In this document: in pieces, positions 46,198-58,627 of the stretch | How the letters are laid out: each line of letters starts with the position of its first letter | Numbering within the stretch: the stretch's first letter is position 1 | Assembly: GCA_005656395.1 (NCBI GenBank) | Contig: SRSI01000074.1 | Span: forward strand, 62,001-126,000 | DNA length: 64,000 bases | Source: Strongyloides papillosus | Lineage: Eukaryota; Nematoda; Chromadorea; Rhabditida; Strongyloididae | Reading direction: 5' to 3' | Program-made: the position numbers and the translations under genes | Notes under the pieces: generated by a model | Seen by the model: only the letters and a program-made list of their open reading frames with translations | Database searches by the model: none | Told to the model about the DNA's origin: nothing

Positions 46198-47923
46198 ATG
46201 ACAGAAAAGGTAAAAGTTCGTAAGTTTTTATTTTTTTAAAAATTTCTATTAAATAAATTTAATAATTAAAGCATTATGGAGTATCCACTCAGCTAGACTT
46301 CAATTAGCACTCATGTTATGTATGGCGTTACTAGTTCAAGGTATTATGAGAACTTTTATGTCTATGGCATTTGCCTGTTTTGTTATACCAAAAAACGAAG
46401 TAAATACAACAAGTAGTATAGATATAGAAGATAAAACAATTAAAGTAGATAATGACAATTCTTCATTTTGGTTTACCAAAATAACAACGGACTGGAGTTA
46501 TGAAGAACAATCTTGGATACATTCAGGTTTCTATTATGGGTCATTATTATCTGCATTTATCGTTCAAGGAATTATTCCTTATGTCGGTGCAAAGTTATCT
46601 ATTACACTTGGTGTTATAATTGGTATTACTGGAACTATTATTATTCCCATACAAATATATTTATACCCACAATTTTATTTAACAATTCCTATTCGTTTTT
46701 TAATGGGTTTTTCACAAGGTTTTGTTATTCCGGCTGCTGCACAGTTAGTTGCAAAATGGTTTCCTATACAAGAAAAATCTACTGCCATGGCACTTTTTAC
46801 ATCTGGAAATCAAATAGGAGTTTCGATTGCAATGTTTGCAACAGCACAATTTTGTGCTGTTTCTTTTCTTGGTGGATGGCCATTAAGCTTTATTATGTAC
46901 GTAATTGTAGGAATTATATTTCTTATAATTTGGATCCCATTAGCTTCAGAAACTCCTAAAGAATCTAAAACAATTACTGCTATTGAATTGGCTTATATAA
47001 AAAGCGGAAATAAGAAAAATCGTATTGCCTCAACCTCAGAACCATTTGATATTCCTTGGATTAAATTATATCTATCACCTGCTGTTTTAGCTATATGTTT
47101 ATGTTCATGTTGTCAAAGTTTTATAATGGTTACTTTTGCATCATATCTTCCACAATATTATCAATCAGTATTTAATATGGATATAAAGTCGGTATGTTAA
47201 AATAGAAATGATAAATTATCACGTCACTACAATATACTATTTTTATTAAGGGTGTCATTTCAAAAGTATTTTATTATCAAAATAATCTTTTATTATAAAA
47301 TCACAACTTAATACTAAGTTCATAAATTATTTTATTTTTAGAATGGTTTTTGGTCGGCTATACCATTCGTGGTACAAGTGTCAACAAAATTCTTATCAGC
47401 ATATATTGCTGATGGACTTAAAAAAAGAAAAATTTCTGTTTCATTAATTACAAAAGTTTCTAATAGTATTGCTTCATTTGGATCAGCAATCGTCTTCATT
47501 TTAGCTATATATTTTTCAAAAGAACGTAGTATAATCGTATTATTCTTAATTATATTAACATTAGTATTTCAATCAGCTTATATTTCTGGTTACAATACAA
47601 GTCTTGTCTCCATAGCACCTTCATATACAGCTACTGTTTCAGCATATGCCCAGATTTATGCACAATTAGCGTCTAGTATAGCTCCAACTATTATAGGCTT
47701 TATGACTAAAAATGGAACAATTGAAGAATGGATGCTTGTTTTTGCTCTTCTAGCCAGTATTTCAATAACTACGGGTATATTTTTCCATATTTTTGGTTCT
47801 GCAAGAGTTCAAAAATGGGCTATGGGTCCTGGATCAACATTAAACTTATGTGATCCCACTATTGATAATCAAGAAGCTTATCTAATGAGTGAGACAAATG
47901 TTATTGATAACGAAAAAAAATAA
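46198..47923 (+). CDS. SLC17-type major facilitator transporter
   Basis: Multi-pass anion transporter of 507 residues in the sodium-phosphate/vesicular glutamate/sialin family. Exons: 46198-46219 (only 22 nt, MTEKVKV plus one base), 46272-47191 and 47342-47923. The second exon starts within PLWSIHSARLQLALMLCMAL. Family hallmarks: the loop-1 segment with DWSYEEQSWIHSGFYYGSLL, RFLMGFSQGFVIPAAAQLVAKWFP, EKSTAMALFTSGNQIGVSIA, and NGFWSAIPFVVQ after intron 2. Twelve helices are expected. Substrate unknown; nematodes have many SLC17 paralogues. The gene is convergent with the GPCR gene, leaving 157 nt between the two stop codons. Confidence 0.87.
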
Positions 47924-48080
47924 ATTTTTTCTTTTATAATAATGAAATAGTATTTTAAATATTTCACTTCATTATAATTTAATGATATATTCATTTAAAA
48001 ATTAAATTATTTGAAATAAAAATAATTTTCTTAATAATGATAAAAAAAACTGTATTTTAAGAAATAATAATGAAATATAC

Positions 48081-49288
48081 TTAGACATAATCACATTCTT
48101 GTGTTGAATAATACATAGAGTTTCCACCAAGGTTAAATACTGACGTTTGGCAATTAATACTTTTCATTACCAAAAAACGAAATTCTGGATTCAATAAAGC
48201 ATATAAAAGTGGATTAGTTATACAAACAATCATTGCTATTGCGTGAACGGAAATATTTATAATATATGTTAAATCTGTCCCATCTTTCAATTCAAAAATA
48301 CTTAAAGAATCCATTTCTGTCAAAATACTTACAATATTTAATGGCAATGATGCAGTTGCAAATATTAAAACCATCAAAACAAGAATTATTGTTATCTTTT
48401 TTTTTTGTTGTACAATTTTCTTTTTCTTTTCAATTAATTTGTTAACCTAAAAGTTATTAATTTAATAGTAATGTTATAATACATAAAAAAACAATCAACT
48501 GTTTTCTCTGTAAATATTATTCTCACCTGAACTTTGTCAATAGGGACATTATTACCACCTACAGTATTGGTTATCATAGACAATAAATTTATTTGTTGTG
48601 TAATTGATAAGACTTTAGAATTTGTTCTATTGTGTAACGTCGCAAATATTTGTTGATAACATATAGCCATTATACAAAAAGGAATAACAGACTGGACAAA
48701 TAGAAGAATAATTGTATAAATTTGACGATGTTTAGCATTTCCCCAGTCTTCAGTACAAAAATATCCACATATATCATCGTATGAAACTAGTTTCATATTA
48801 TATATGTAAGGGAGAGTTAAAATAAAACTCAGAATCCAAATTGTTAATGTAGCAAAGATAGAATGAACTTTTTTCAATATAATATTGGGTGATTCAATGA
48901 GACGATAATATCTATCAATTGATATAGCACATAAACTATATGTTGAAACAAAAATACTTATTCCTTGGATACCTCCTGAAATGAGGCATGCTGGTGAACC
49001 AAATATCCATTCTTTATAAATATTGACATATGGAGTTATAGGAATTGATATAAGACAAAGAAAAATGTCAGCTACAGCAAGATTTAAAATAAAAAGATTT
49101 TGAACGGATTGAAGACATTTGTATTTTAACGTTAAAATAATTATGTAAAGATTTCCAATTATTCCTAATATGAAAATAATAGAGTAATATATACCAAAAC
49201 CAATTATTGAAATCCAACTATTTGATGGATCAGGATAAGCTTCAATATATGGAGTACAATTACTATTTAATGAATAAATTAGTTCCAT
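48081..49288 (-). CDS. Rhodopsin-family GPCR, neuropeptide-receptor type
   Basis: Seven-transmembrane receptor of 375 residues. Exons 49288-48527 and 48446-48081, with an 80-nt intron in the third cytoplasmic loop. TM1 has the GN motif (GIIGNLYIIILTL), TM2 LNLAVADIFLC, and TM3 ends with an intact DRY (SIDRYYRL). The TM3 and loop-2 cysteines are present (SPACLISGG and DICGYFC). TM7 has NPLLYALLNPEFR (NPxxY). TM6 reads FATASLPLNIVS: the usual tryptophan of the CWxP toggle switch is a serine, an unusual change. The overall pattern is that of NPY/NPF- and FMRFamide-like receptors (nematode npr genes). The ligand is unknown. Confidence 0.85.
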
Positions 49289-49705
49289 TGTAAAAAGATT
49301 TTCTAAGTTTAGGAATAGAAAATTTATTTACAAACTTAAAATATTATCTTAATCTAACTGCAGCTAAATTTATATGACACCTTATGAAATAAATTTTGTC
49401 ATGCAAGTAAATAACATTGAAGAGATATATAATATTAATTATATTTTCTAAATGTCAAAATAATTTTTTTTCCTTATATATATTGTTGGTATATCTAATT
49501 AATAAAGACTAATTCATGTCTGGATCTTTGATGAACATTCTATATAAGAATTATATCTTTTGCTTTCATTTAATTAATTCATCTTTTTAATTCCAAGAAT
49601 AAACATGACATTAATTATCTATTTTATAATAACAAAAATATTGGTTAAGGTAATTTAAAAATGATAAACAGAAGAAAAATTATAAATTTCACATTATATA
49701 CTAAT
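49289..49705. other. Intergenic
   Basis: 417-nt spacer between the GPCR start and the small one-TM gene. No signal recognised. Confidence 0.6.
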
Positions 49706-49945
49706 TTAATGATATAATTTTTTTAAAGATGCATTTGGTACGGTAAACGTATAGTCTGGAACATAATTATAAAATGGATAATTTGGATTGTTGATTACAG
49801 GCATAACCATTTCATATAAAATTGTCAATAATAAAAACAATCCCAATGCCACAAACAATACAAATGCTAATTCTTTCCCTCTTAATATCTCTTCATCATC
49901 CACTTCTTCAGAATCAAAAATATCAAGCATTGCATTTCCACACAT
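49706..49945 (-). CDS. Small single-pass membrane protein
   Basis: Intronless 79-residue frame with an ATG start. An acidic N-terminus (DIFDSEEVDDEEIL) precedes a strong hydrophobic helix (LAFVLFVALGLFLLLTILY) and a Tyr/Pro/Asn-rich tail (PNYPFYNYVPDYTF). No signal peptide is evident, so it should be a one-pass protein. The regular arrangement of acidic head, TM helix and aromatic tail suggests a real gene rather than chance. It lies between the GPCR and the SLC7 gene on the same strand, 226 nt downstream of the latter. I do not recognise a family. Confidence 0.6.
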   Translation of the reverse strand: MCGNAMLDIFDSEEVDDEEILRGKELAFVLFVALGLFLLLTILYEMVMPVINNPNYPFYNYVPDYTFTVPNASLKKLYH

Positions 49946-50171
49946 ATTAAACTAATAATTTATATATTATAGTAGAAAAATTATATTAACAACAAACTGA
50001 ATTTTAACAAAATACTAAAGTTCTCTTAAAACTGAGATATCATCTTTTAAAAAGCCTTTTAGTATATAATATTATGCACAGGTAAGAGGAAGTATAATGA
50101 TTGATTTCAGTAAATATTTATAAGTACCATTATCACATAACGATCCTATAATAAAATTACACATATATCTT

Positions 50172-51723
50172 TTACTCTGTGTGATCTTCTTGTTCAGGAA
50201 CACAATATAACACCTTTTGAATGAATCTTGTACAGCAAACTTTAAATGCAAATAAATATAAAAGATTAGAGAAAAAAAAACTTACTCCAAGGTTTAATTA
50301 TAAAGTTAGGTTTTTTCTTCCATCCAACAAAAATGTAATAGACAGGTAGACCAGAAAGGATAATTCCTAATCCAACTAAAAGTTCTTTTGGTTGAAGAAA
50401 GAATGGTAAAACAAGTATCAACGTACACATAATTAAAAAACTTATTGGAATTAAAATATTATACTAAAATGTATATGTAATTTTTTAAACAAATATTTAT
50501 ATAAAAGTTTTAATTAAACTTACTTTTATAGGCCTCACTAAATCTGGCTTACAAATTCTTAATTTAACTAATCCTGCTATTGCAATATAAACAACTGATG
50601 TTTCAGCGAATGCAACATAATTTATCAATGCATATACGTCTGAAGTTATACACATACCAGCAGAAAAAAGTCCTAATATAATTAATGACGGCATTGGTGT
50701 TAAATATTTTATATTAACCATTGAAAGTAACTCTGGTAATTGACCATTTCTAGCTCCAACGAAAAACATTCTTGAAGATGTTAATATTATCCCATTTAAT
50801 CCACCTATACATGATATAGCAACAAAGAATGGGATAGAATGTTGTAGTGGTCCCATTATTCTTGATGCAAATGTAACAGCAACAGCACTTGAATCAAGTA
50901 TTTCATCAGGTGTTAATACAGCAAAATATGCAATATTTACCAAGAAATATATTATTGTTACAAGTGGCATTGATATAAAAATAGATCGTGGTAAATTTTT
51001 AATCGGTTCTTTTAACTCTTCTGTCATAAAGTTTAAATAATTAAATCCACTAAAAGAAAAAACGCCTGAATAAAATGCCAAAGCAATATGTGGTGCATCT
51101 GCTTTTGTTCCTTCAATTATTACTGGATATTCAAGATTTTCGTAATTTCCAAGAATTAAATAAACAACTCCAGAACAAATAATTGCCAATAGAGCTAGGA
51201 CTTTGCCTACTGTAAATACATTTTGTGTTTTTGTAGCATATTTAACATTGTAACAATTAATAAATGTAAGAAATAGTGTTGCTGCAGCTGCAAGTAATTT
51301 AATTGCATTCTCTGGAACATCACAAAATGGAAACAAAGGTTTAAGAATATAATTAGCAAAAGTCAAAGCCATAACAGCATTTGATGTAGGAATAACAATG
51401 ATTAAATTTATCCACAAAAAAAGAAATGCTAATGTTTCGCCAAATGATTCATAAATATAAATATAGTCACCTCCAGATTTCGGTATTGTTGTACCTAATT
51501 CCACATAACATAACGCTCCCAATGTCGCATAAAAACCACATAACAGCCAAATTAACAGAGAAAGTCCAACGGACCCAGAATCGGATAGAACTCCCTTTGG
51601 AGATACAAATATACCTGATCCAACAATTATCCCAATAATAATTGCAACACCACTTAATAAACCAACACGTGCTTTCATTTTAACTGCTCCATTTGGATTT
51701 CCTGATAGTGGTTTATCGGCCAT
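50172..51723 (-). CDS. aat: SLC7 light-chain amino-acid transporter (LAT/AAT type)
   Basis: Heteromeric amino-acid transporter light chain of 481 residues. Exons 51723-50524, 50463-50286 and 50239-50172. The start is the ATG opening MADKPLSG; the frame stays open a little further upstream but only to a TTG, and an AAATTTAG acceptor lies about 12 nt before this ATG. Family signs: VAIIIGIIVGSGIFVSPKGVL (TM1 substrate-binding loop GSGIF), ELGTTIPKSGGDYIYIYESFG, the cysteine in FPFCDVPENA that disulfide-links to the 4F2hc-type heavy chain, FSFSGFNYLNFMTEELKEP, and SSRMFFVGARNGQLPELLSM. Exon 2 encodes the last two helices (ILIPISFLIMCTLILVLPFF), and the short third exon gives the tail CVPEQEDHTE. 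It resembles C. elegans AAT-1 to AAT-3; the exact paralogue is undecided. Confidence 0.92.
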
Positions 51724-51759
51724 TTTAGAATCTCTAAATTTAAAATTTATTTGTGTCAA

Positions 51760-52738
51760 GTGTTATGTTTATATATAAAAAAAATAAATTTAAATATAAT
51801 TTAATGAAAAATTGTAATTTGATCATTTTTGTTTAACAAAATAGTAACATAAAATGTATAAAGTCGAAGAAAGTTAAAGTAGAATTTAATTAAGTGGAAA
51901 CTTTTCACAAGATTAAAAACAAAATTATTTTATATGAAGTATTATTTTGATACTGTATATTTTTAAAATATATTGAAAAATGTTATAAAATTTACATAAC
52001 ACTTTTCATTGTATCTAACAATGAACTATCCCTTCTTACTTTATATAATATTAAATTTATTTAATAAAAGTATCATTAAAGATTTGATTTTATTTTACTA
52101 TAACAAAAAGCAATTGATTTTCAGATGTGGATTATATTAAAATGATAAAGTATTTGTTATAAGTGATTAGGAAGTTATAATGTTTATAAATAAAAATAAA
52201 ACCAATATACTTAAACACATTTGTAAATCAATGGTAAAATTAATTAGCAAAGTTTTAAAAAATTGTTATTTTAATGATAATTTTTACAAAACTAATTTGT
52301 TACATTTTTATATATCGATGTTAATTGACTAATATTTCAAGGTTATTCAATTAAAAATACGACTAACTAATTAATTATTTATTAATTTAAAAAAATTTAA
52401 ATTGTCAAAGTAAAATTTAACATAAAAAAGAAACGAAAAAATACATCTTACCATACCCGAAACATTAACGGATATAATATTGGTTAGGTATTTTGCGTTT
52501 CACTAAATTTTTTAATATTTAAAAAAAATCACGGTAGCTAACCTAGATGCTTTAATTCATTGTTGATTTGGAAAATCGCATTTAATCTCGAACTTTAAAA
52601 TGCCGTTCATAAATTTTCCTCATTTTCCACAAAATATCTTAAAACGAAAACCTTAGACCATTAGAATAAATATTTCACCAATATATCACTTTGTTGATAC
52701 TATTTGGTTATTCAGACTTCTGAATTGGTGGTATTGAG
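51760..52738. other. Divergent intergenic region
   Basis: About 1 kb between the SLC7 gene and the MIC13-like gene, which point away from each other. AT-rich, with a less AT-rich patch near 52440-52740, presumably the promoter of the right-hand gene. No element is named. Confidence 0.55.
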
Positions 52739-53163
52739 ATGAGCCTAACAAAATTCTTATTAAAGTAAGCTAGACATATATCACTTATGTTTATTTTTCT
52801 ATAACTAATGAATTGTATTATAGAGGAGCAGTAAAGATTGGTTTTGTGGGATTAACTATAAAAGTCATATATGATTCAAATGTATTTTCAACAAATTCTA
52901 AGGAGACTGAGGAAAAGTTCCAGAAGTTGGTAACGGAAATCCTTCCAGGGACTCTTGATTTAAAGAAACAAGTATGTTTTAATAGTGTATTTTATCTCAC
53001 TGAGTATGCTTAGGTAGGAGTATCGAAAACTAATTTACAAGAGGGGTACAATAATACTGTTGATGGAGTATTTACTGCAATTAATTACCTGCCTGAGGCT
53101 TCAAGCAACTTTGTGAAGACATACTTCAACTTTCCAATTTCAAATGAAAAAAAGGACAAATAG
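52739..53163 (+). CDS. MICOS subunit MIC13/QIL1-like protein
   Basis: Tiny three-exon gene for a 107-residue protein. Exons 52739-52764 (26 nt), 52824-52971 and 53014-53163; introns 59 and 42 nt, all borders GT-AG and phase-consistent. The protein starts MSLTKFLLKGAVKIGFVGL, matching the KG...VYLVYD membrane segment at the start of human QIL1, then IKVIYDSNVF. Later VGVSKTNLQEGYNNTVDGVF aligns with the WNAG region, and YLPEASSNFVKTYFNF with the C-terminal helix. Length (human 118) and layout fit. MIC13 bridges the MIC60 and MIC10 subcomplexes at cristae junctions in the inner mitochondrial membrane. The similarity is distant, so the call is moderate. Confidence 0.65.
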
Positions 53164-53630
53164 TATTTATTGTTTTAAAGATAATTTTTTATCCTAGGAA
53201 ATTATTATACATTATTGAAAATAAAATTATAGTTTATCTTTTATTGTTATGTTCTACTAAAAAAGTAATTATTTACAAGCGATTAATATGTATAAAGAAT
53301 AAACATGTGTATTATATGATGAAACAATATAATGTGAAGTATTTCCTATGACTAAATAGAATAATTTATGAAAAAATTTAATATCAAAACTAATCTTTTA
53401 ATAAGGATTTTCATTTCACCTGATACTACTTTTTTAAGTATACACCAATAACAAGTAAATCGGTTAATCATTGCTTAACTCTCTTTCACTTTGATTTACT
53501 CAAGCATTTATCATTAATAAATGAGGTAATTTGAAGATTTATTAGGTCATAATAAAGTTGTGGAAAATAATATTATCAATGTTATTTGCTAAAATTTATT
53601 TATTATTATTGGAGAAAGTTTTAATGTGAA
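53164..53630. other. Intergenic
   Basis: 467-nt spacer between tandem plus-strand genes. Nothing recognised. Confidence 0.6.
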
Positions 53631-55509
53631 ATGAGTATAGCGATAAACATTATTTATTTATTTATTTGTTTTCTTCTTATTATGTTGACTGAAGGTGTTA
53701 GCATTGATAATCAAATTATCGGTGTCCCATTGATACAGTGTACAGATGACTCTATAGTATTTAGTATCAAAACAAAAAATATATTTAGAGGGAATATTTA
53801 TGTCAAAGGCCAATATGGCTTAGAAGGTTGTAGACATGAATATTTTCGAAATTCAGAAAATTCAGCCACCTTTACAGTTCGACTAGGAGACTGTGGAATG
53901 AAACGTGTTAGACAATTACAACCTCATGGTATAAATTATATCCTAGTATTTGTTGCTACATTCCATCCACAATTTGTTACTGTTGTAGATCGAGCTTTTA
54001 ATGTAAGGTGTTTTTATGCCCAAGCAGATACTGAAGTTCATTCAGTAGTTGATATAGGGAGTCTTCAGATTGAAAATCTAGAACAAGCATCTACCCATAT
54101 ACCTAATTGTGCCTACTCTGTAAGAATGAATTCTGTTGATGGTCAACCGGTAAAATTTGCCAGAATTGGTGATCAACTAGTTCATCGATGGGAATGTGAC
54201 AATTGTAAGTTTATTTATTTATTTTGTTTCTAATCTTTAATAGCTGAATATGGTATTCTTGTAAAAAATTGCTTTGTTGGAGATGGTGGTTCTACAACAG
54301 TACAAGTTGTTGATAGTCGAGGTTGTCCAATATTTTCCCCTGTGATTCAGGGACAAATAACGTATTCTGATAACCTAAAATTAGCTTTTGTTCCTGTATG
54401 GGCATACAAATTTCCAGATCGTTCTCAAATTTATTTCAAATGTCAAATTCAAGTGTGTAACATTCGAGAGAATGAATGTTTAGGTGTAACGGTATTTTAG
54501 AAAATAAGTTATATTAATTATTATTTCTTATTTACAGCCTCCAAATTGTCCAATTATAACAAGACATGATTTTGTTCCGAATGCTTTTATTAACCCAAGT
54601 GTTGATCCTGATAAAATAATAGGAACATTTACTGCTGATGAAATACCTCCTACTACTAAGAATGATATTATAGATGATGGGAACAAGGGTATAATAAACA
54701 ATAACATTAATCATACAAAAATACCACCATTACTAAGGGATGCAGTAAATAAAATTGTAAGAAGTGTCCATGATGTTAAAACTTTCAAGCAATTGTTGGT
54801 AAATCCCTTTAAAAGACAGAAATTGACTTCAATATCATTAAATGATACAAGTGGTGTAAAAAGACATAATACGTCAGTTAAGGATAATGACATGGATATG
54901 ATAGATAAGCCCAAAATAACAAAAATACGACCAAAATCTGAACATATTTTGGAGACACTCAATAGAGTAAAGAGAAACTTAAGTATATTTAAGAACAGGA
55001 AAAGCGATAATAATAAAACCTTTAATGATTTTAATATATTAGAAAAAAAATTAGTTGATGTTACAGCTGACCCAGTAATTGTCTCAGACCCAGAGATTAT
55101 AACAAAAGAAGGTAGAACATTTTCGGAAAATAAAACACAGTTTACAAAATATTTACAACGACGAACAACTACGTTACCACCTCCTTCTGTAAACTTAATT
55201 TCTGAATCAACGGAATCTTCATCATGGTGTTTACATAGAACGTTATTGACATTTCTCATATCAATTATCGTATTATTGATAGTAGTGTTAGTAATTTTAG
55301 CTTCAAGCCTGTTGATACTTTTTTATCGCTTACGACATGGCTACAATGTTTCGAAAGGATTTTATAATTGTAAAGCTGTTGAAACAAATGATAACAATAT
55401 TATACCCTTTTTAGCTAAACGATCTCAAACGACCATACCTTCAGACAAAATAAAAAAATTCACTACAAAAAATATTAACAGTGAATTTATATATTCTAAG
55501 AAATATTAA
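53631..55509 (+). CDS. ZP-domain (cuticlin-like) transmembrane protein
   Basis: Membrane-anchored ZP protein of 597 residues. Exons 53631-54204, 54244-54491 and 54538-55509. A signal peptide (NIIYLFICFLLIMLTEGVS) precedes the ZP domain, which begins near residue 35 (IQCTDDSIVFSIKTKN). It contains YVKGQYGLEGCRHEY, FTVRLGDCGMKR, VRCFYAQADTEV, PNCAYSVRM, VKNCFVGDGG, GCPIFSPVIQG and the late FKCQIQVCNIREN-EC block followed by PPNC. A long Lys/Asn-rich segment follows, including LNRVKRNLS, a furin-type RVKR site near residue 417 as used to release ZP matrix proteins. The transmembrane helix (LTFLISIIVLLIVVLVILAS) is near 510-540 and a cytosolic tail ends the protein. Expected role: apical extracellular matrix or cuticle. 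Confidence 0.9.
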
Positions 55510-56674
55510 TTTCAATTTTTATTTATAACATGTTATTTACATGATATTTTTTTTATTTTTATTTCGACACAACAATTTTTTAAAAAGAAAATAAATAAAG
55601 ATTTTATTTAAAATTAATATTCACAGTTTTGATAAATAATATATAAGGAATAAAACTTAAAATCTTTCAAATGACTAGAATAATTTTGATTACAAATAAT
55701 TTGGAATTTACGTGTAACAAGATAACTTTAGGATTGATTTATATTATTTTACTAAAAAGATTACATAACTTTAGGGTTTGTTATGGGAGTAAAATTGAAC
55801 GAATTAAAATAGTTATATAAGCTTTGTCTAAAGACGTCAAAGGTACTTATGTCATTAAAAAATTTTTGCTATCTTTGCTATTTTGAATTAAAGATATTGT
55901 CTATCTTTTGATTTCGGTTATTATTGTAATGATATTTTTGTATTTACATTAGATTTTTATTGTTATTATTACCTTTTATGAATAAATATAAATTTATTTA
56001 TACTTTTACAATACAATAAGTTTTTAATTTAACATGAGAAATACAAGAAAGCAACTAAATAGTATTTTTACCGAGAAACTGCGATGATTATCAAACTATT
56101 TATGTGAGTGTTATTTCAAGAATTTAATTAATCATAGATATAATTTATCGTTTTTGCATTGTTTAGGTAGTGTTGAATTTTTAAACTTTCAATTTTTAAG
56201 TTTGCGTCAACATTTTTAATCCTTTGAAAATTAAAAATTATATTTTCCTCAAGAAAAACGTGAATAATATCTAAATTATAAATGTTAGCATTTTTAATAT
56301 AAATATATGGACATTTCCAACTTATCTGTTCTTCAATAATATTTTCACTCTATTTATATCTTTCATATTTTAATATTCATACTTTTTTAATACTACTTTT
56401 TATATTTTTATCTTTGTAACGAATAAGGCAACTAATCTTACTACCGAAATTTATCATTAAAGAACAGAATAATATAAGTCTATTTTTTATGATAGGTCAC
56501 AAATATATATATATATATATCATATAATTTGTCATGCTATTATTTATAGATATATGTATTTAGTTAATATGTAAATTGTGGAGAAAATTAATTTTTATAC
56601 ACAGTTTAACTTTTCTTTCGTTGATAATACTAATACTTTTTAGAACACTTGATTTTCAAAACCATTGTAATTAA
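55510..56674. other. Intergenic
   Basis: 1.2 kb AT-rich spacer between tandem genes, with an AT microsatellite at 56502-56520. No gene is seen. Confidence 0.6.
56502..56520. repeat. AT microsatellite
   Basis: Nineteen bases of uninterrupted alternating A and T, about 155 nt upstream of the GT14 start codon. Confidence 0.8.
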
Positions 56675-58352
56675 ATGTTCTCTAAAAAAGACATATCAAT
56701 CTATGATTCTAACATTGATTTCAAGACTTCTACTAACAGAGATATTACATTAACTTATGGAAAATATTCTATTATCAAACAGATTAAAACATTTCCAACT
56801 AACTTAAGTATAATTTTAAATTGTATATTAATTGGTATCATTATTTCTCAAGTTATTTATTTCGGCTATCAATACAAATTACTAACAATATCAGAACTAG
56901 AGAATAAAACAGAGTATGATCTATCAATTCCAAATATATTACATTATTCTCCAGTAGCCAAAAAAATAATTCCTCCACTATGGAAACATCCAATTGTTTC
57001 AAATATCGACTGTCTTGCAATAGTAAATGGAGATGATTTATATATTAAAGAGGAATCAAAGAAATTTAGAAAATTAAAATATCTTCAAAACACATTCTCA
57101 ACATCATGTAAAGATATAAAAAAAAGAGGATATTATCCTGATAAGCCATTATCCCAAGAAGAAGGTGATTTTCCTATTGCATATGTAAGAACTACTTATA
57201 AGGTATGATTATTTATGGATATAAAACCAAAAATAAACTAAAATGATGTTTTTAGGACTATCTTACATTAGAATATCAATTTTTGTTAACTTATGCACCT
57301 CAAAATCACTACTGCTTCATTATCGATAAAAAACAAAACCCTGATTTTCATAGTAAAATGTTTGCATTGTCGAATTGTTTCGAAAATGTTCATATAATTA
57401 ATAATATGTTTAAGATGGAATCGGATGGGACAGGGATAAATCTTGCAAATTATGAATGTATGAAATATTTAAGCTCTAAAAACTACAAATACTTAGTAGT
57501 ATTAAATGTAAGTCCTTAAAACACAATTATAATTTGTATAAAATTTTTTAGAATGACGATATGCCTTTGAAAACTAACAGAGAGATGGTAGAAATTTTAA
57601 AAATCTATAATGGAACTATTGATATAGATTATGATGACCGAAAACCACATATTGAAAATAGAATTGATTATAATTTTAACTGGTCTCTTGGACATTTAAA
57701 AATTTTTAAAGAAGGCAAGTAATTCAATGAAAATTTATTTATTCTTTTTATAGATGATCCAAGAAATTTTGACAGCAAAATATTGGCATCAGAAATGAGA
57801 TTTCAAAAAGGATACCTTACAGTAGCTTACCCTAAAAAAACTGTTGATTATTTAACGAATGTTCTTAATTTAACGACATTTTTAGATCAATTAAATAATA
57901 TGAATCTTTATGCTAATGATGAAATGAGTTTTCAGACTATAATATCCAACAAATATTTAGATATTCCTGGGAGAATTGATCCAGAATGTTTCGAAAAAGA
58001 TTTAACTTTTCACAATGATTCTATGACTAGGTATGTTGTATGGTACGATTCAAAAAATTGTGATAAAAATGAAGTTCGACACGACATTTGTCTTCAAAAT
58101 ATTAAAACACTCAACACCATAAAAAATGTTCCTCATTTTTTTGTAAATAAGTTTAAAGCCGAAACAGATTTTGGAGGTTTAACATGCTGGGCGGAATATT
58201 TATATAACAGAACGTACTTTCAAGAATATATTCCAATCGATAGAACATTCTACGAAAATCTTCCTTCAGTAAGGTACCAAAAACTTAAATCTCAAGGTAT
58301 GGACGAAGAACTTTTATGTGATCAGTCCAAAAAATTTTTTTATTCAAATTAG
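56675..58352 (+). CDS. Core-2/I-branching-type glycosyltransferase (GT14)
   Basis: Type II Golgi glycosyltransferase of 513 residues, of the family that adds beta-1,6-GlcNAc branches (or xylose). Exons: 56675-57202, 57256-57507, 57552-57714 and 57754-58352. The third intron has a GC donor (G|GCAAGT) and an AG acceptor; only this choice keeps the frame. A signal anchor lies at about residues 48-68 (LSIILNCILIGIIISQVIYF). Family features: FPIAYVRTTYKDYLTLEYQF, HYCFIIDKKQNPDF, YLVVLNNDDMPLKTNREMV (the branch-enzyme LSGQDFPL-like block), FNWSLGHLKIFK and DEMSFQTIIS. The C-terminal part has several cysteines. Many nematode paralogues exist (gly family); acceptor and exact orthologue are unknown. 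Confidence 0.87.
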
Positions 58353-58627
58353 GATAAAACTTTACTAGGTTACTAACTATTTTATAATAAAAAATATCTA
58401 AGAGTATTTTATAATATATGAATTGAAATGAATTGATTTTACTTCAATTTAATTATCAATAAACAATGTTTTTTAATTTCTAGTTCTTTGTTTTATAATA
58501 TAATATTAAAATTTCTCATAAACTCTATATTAATAATAACCATAAATTTTAATATAAATTTTTAAGAATTCGTTTATATAGCTTACAAACAAGCCGAACA
58601 ATTGTTTTGTTTTTGAATCTAATCACA

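Noticed and set aside
46513..46959. 148-codon frame overlapping the SLC17 exon
   Set aside because: Overlaps the transporter exon in another plus-strand frame; its Cys/Tyr/Asn-rich composition is an artefact of the coding frame.
54711..55259. 182-codon minus-strand frame
   Set aside because: Antisense shadow of the last exon of the second ZP gene.
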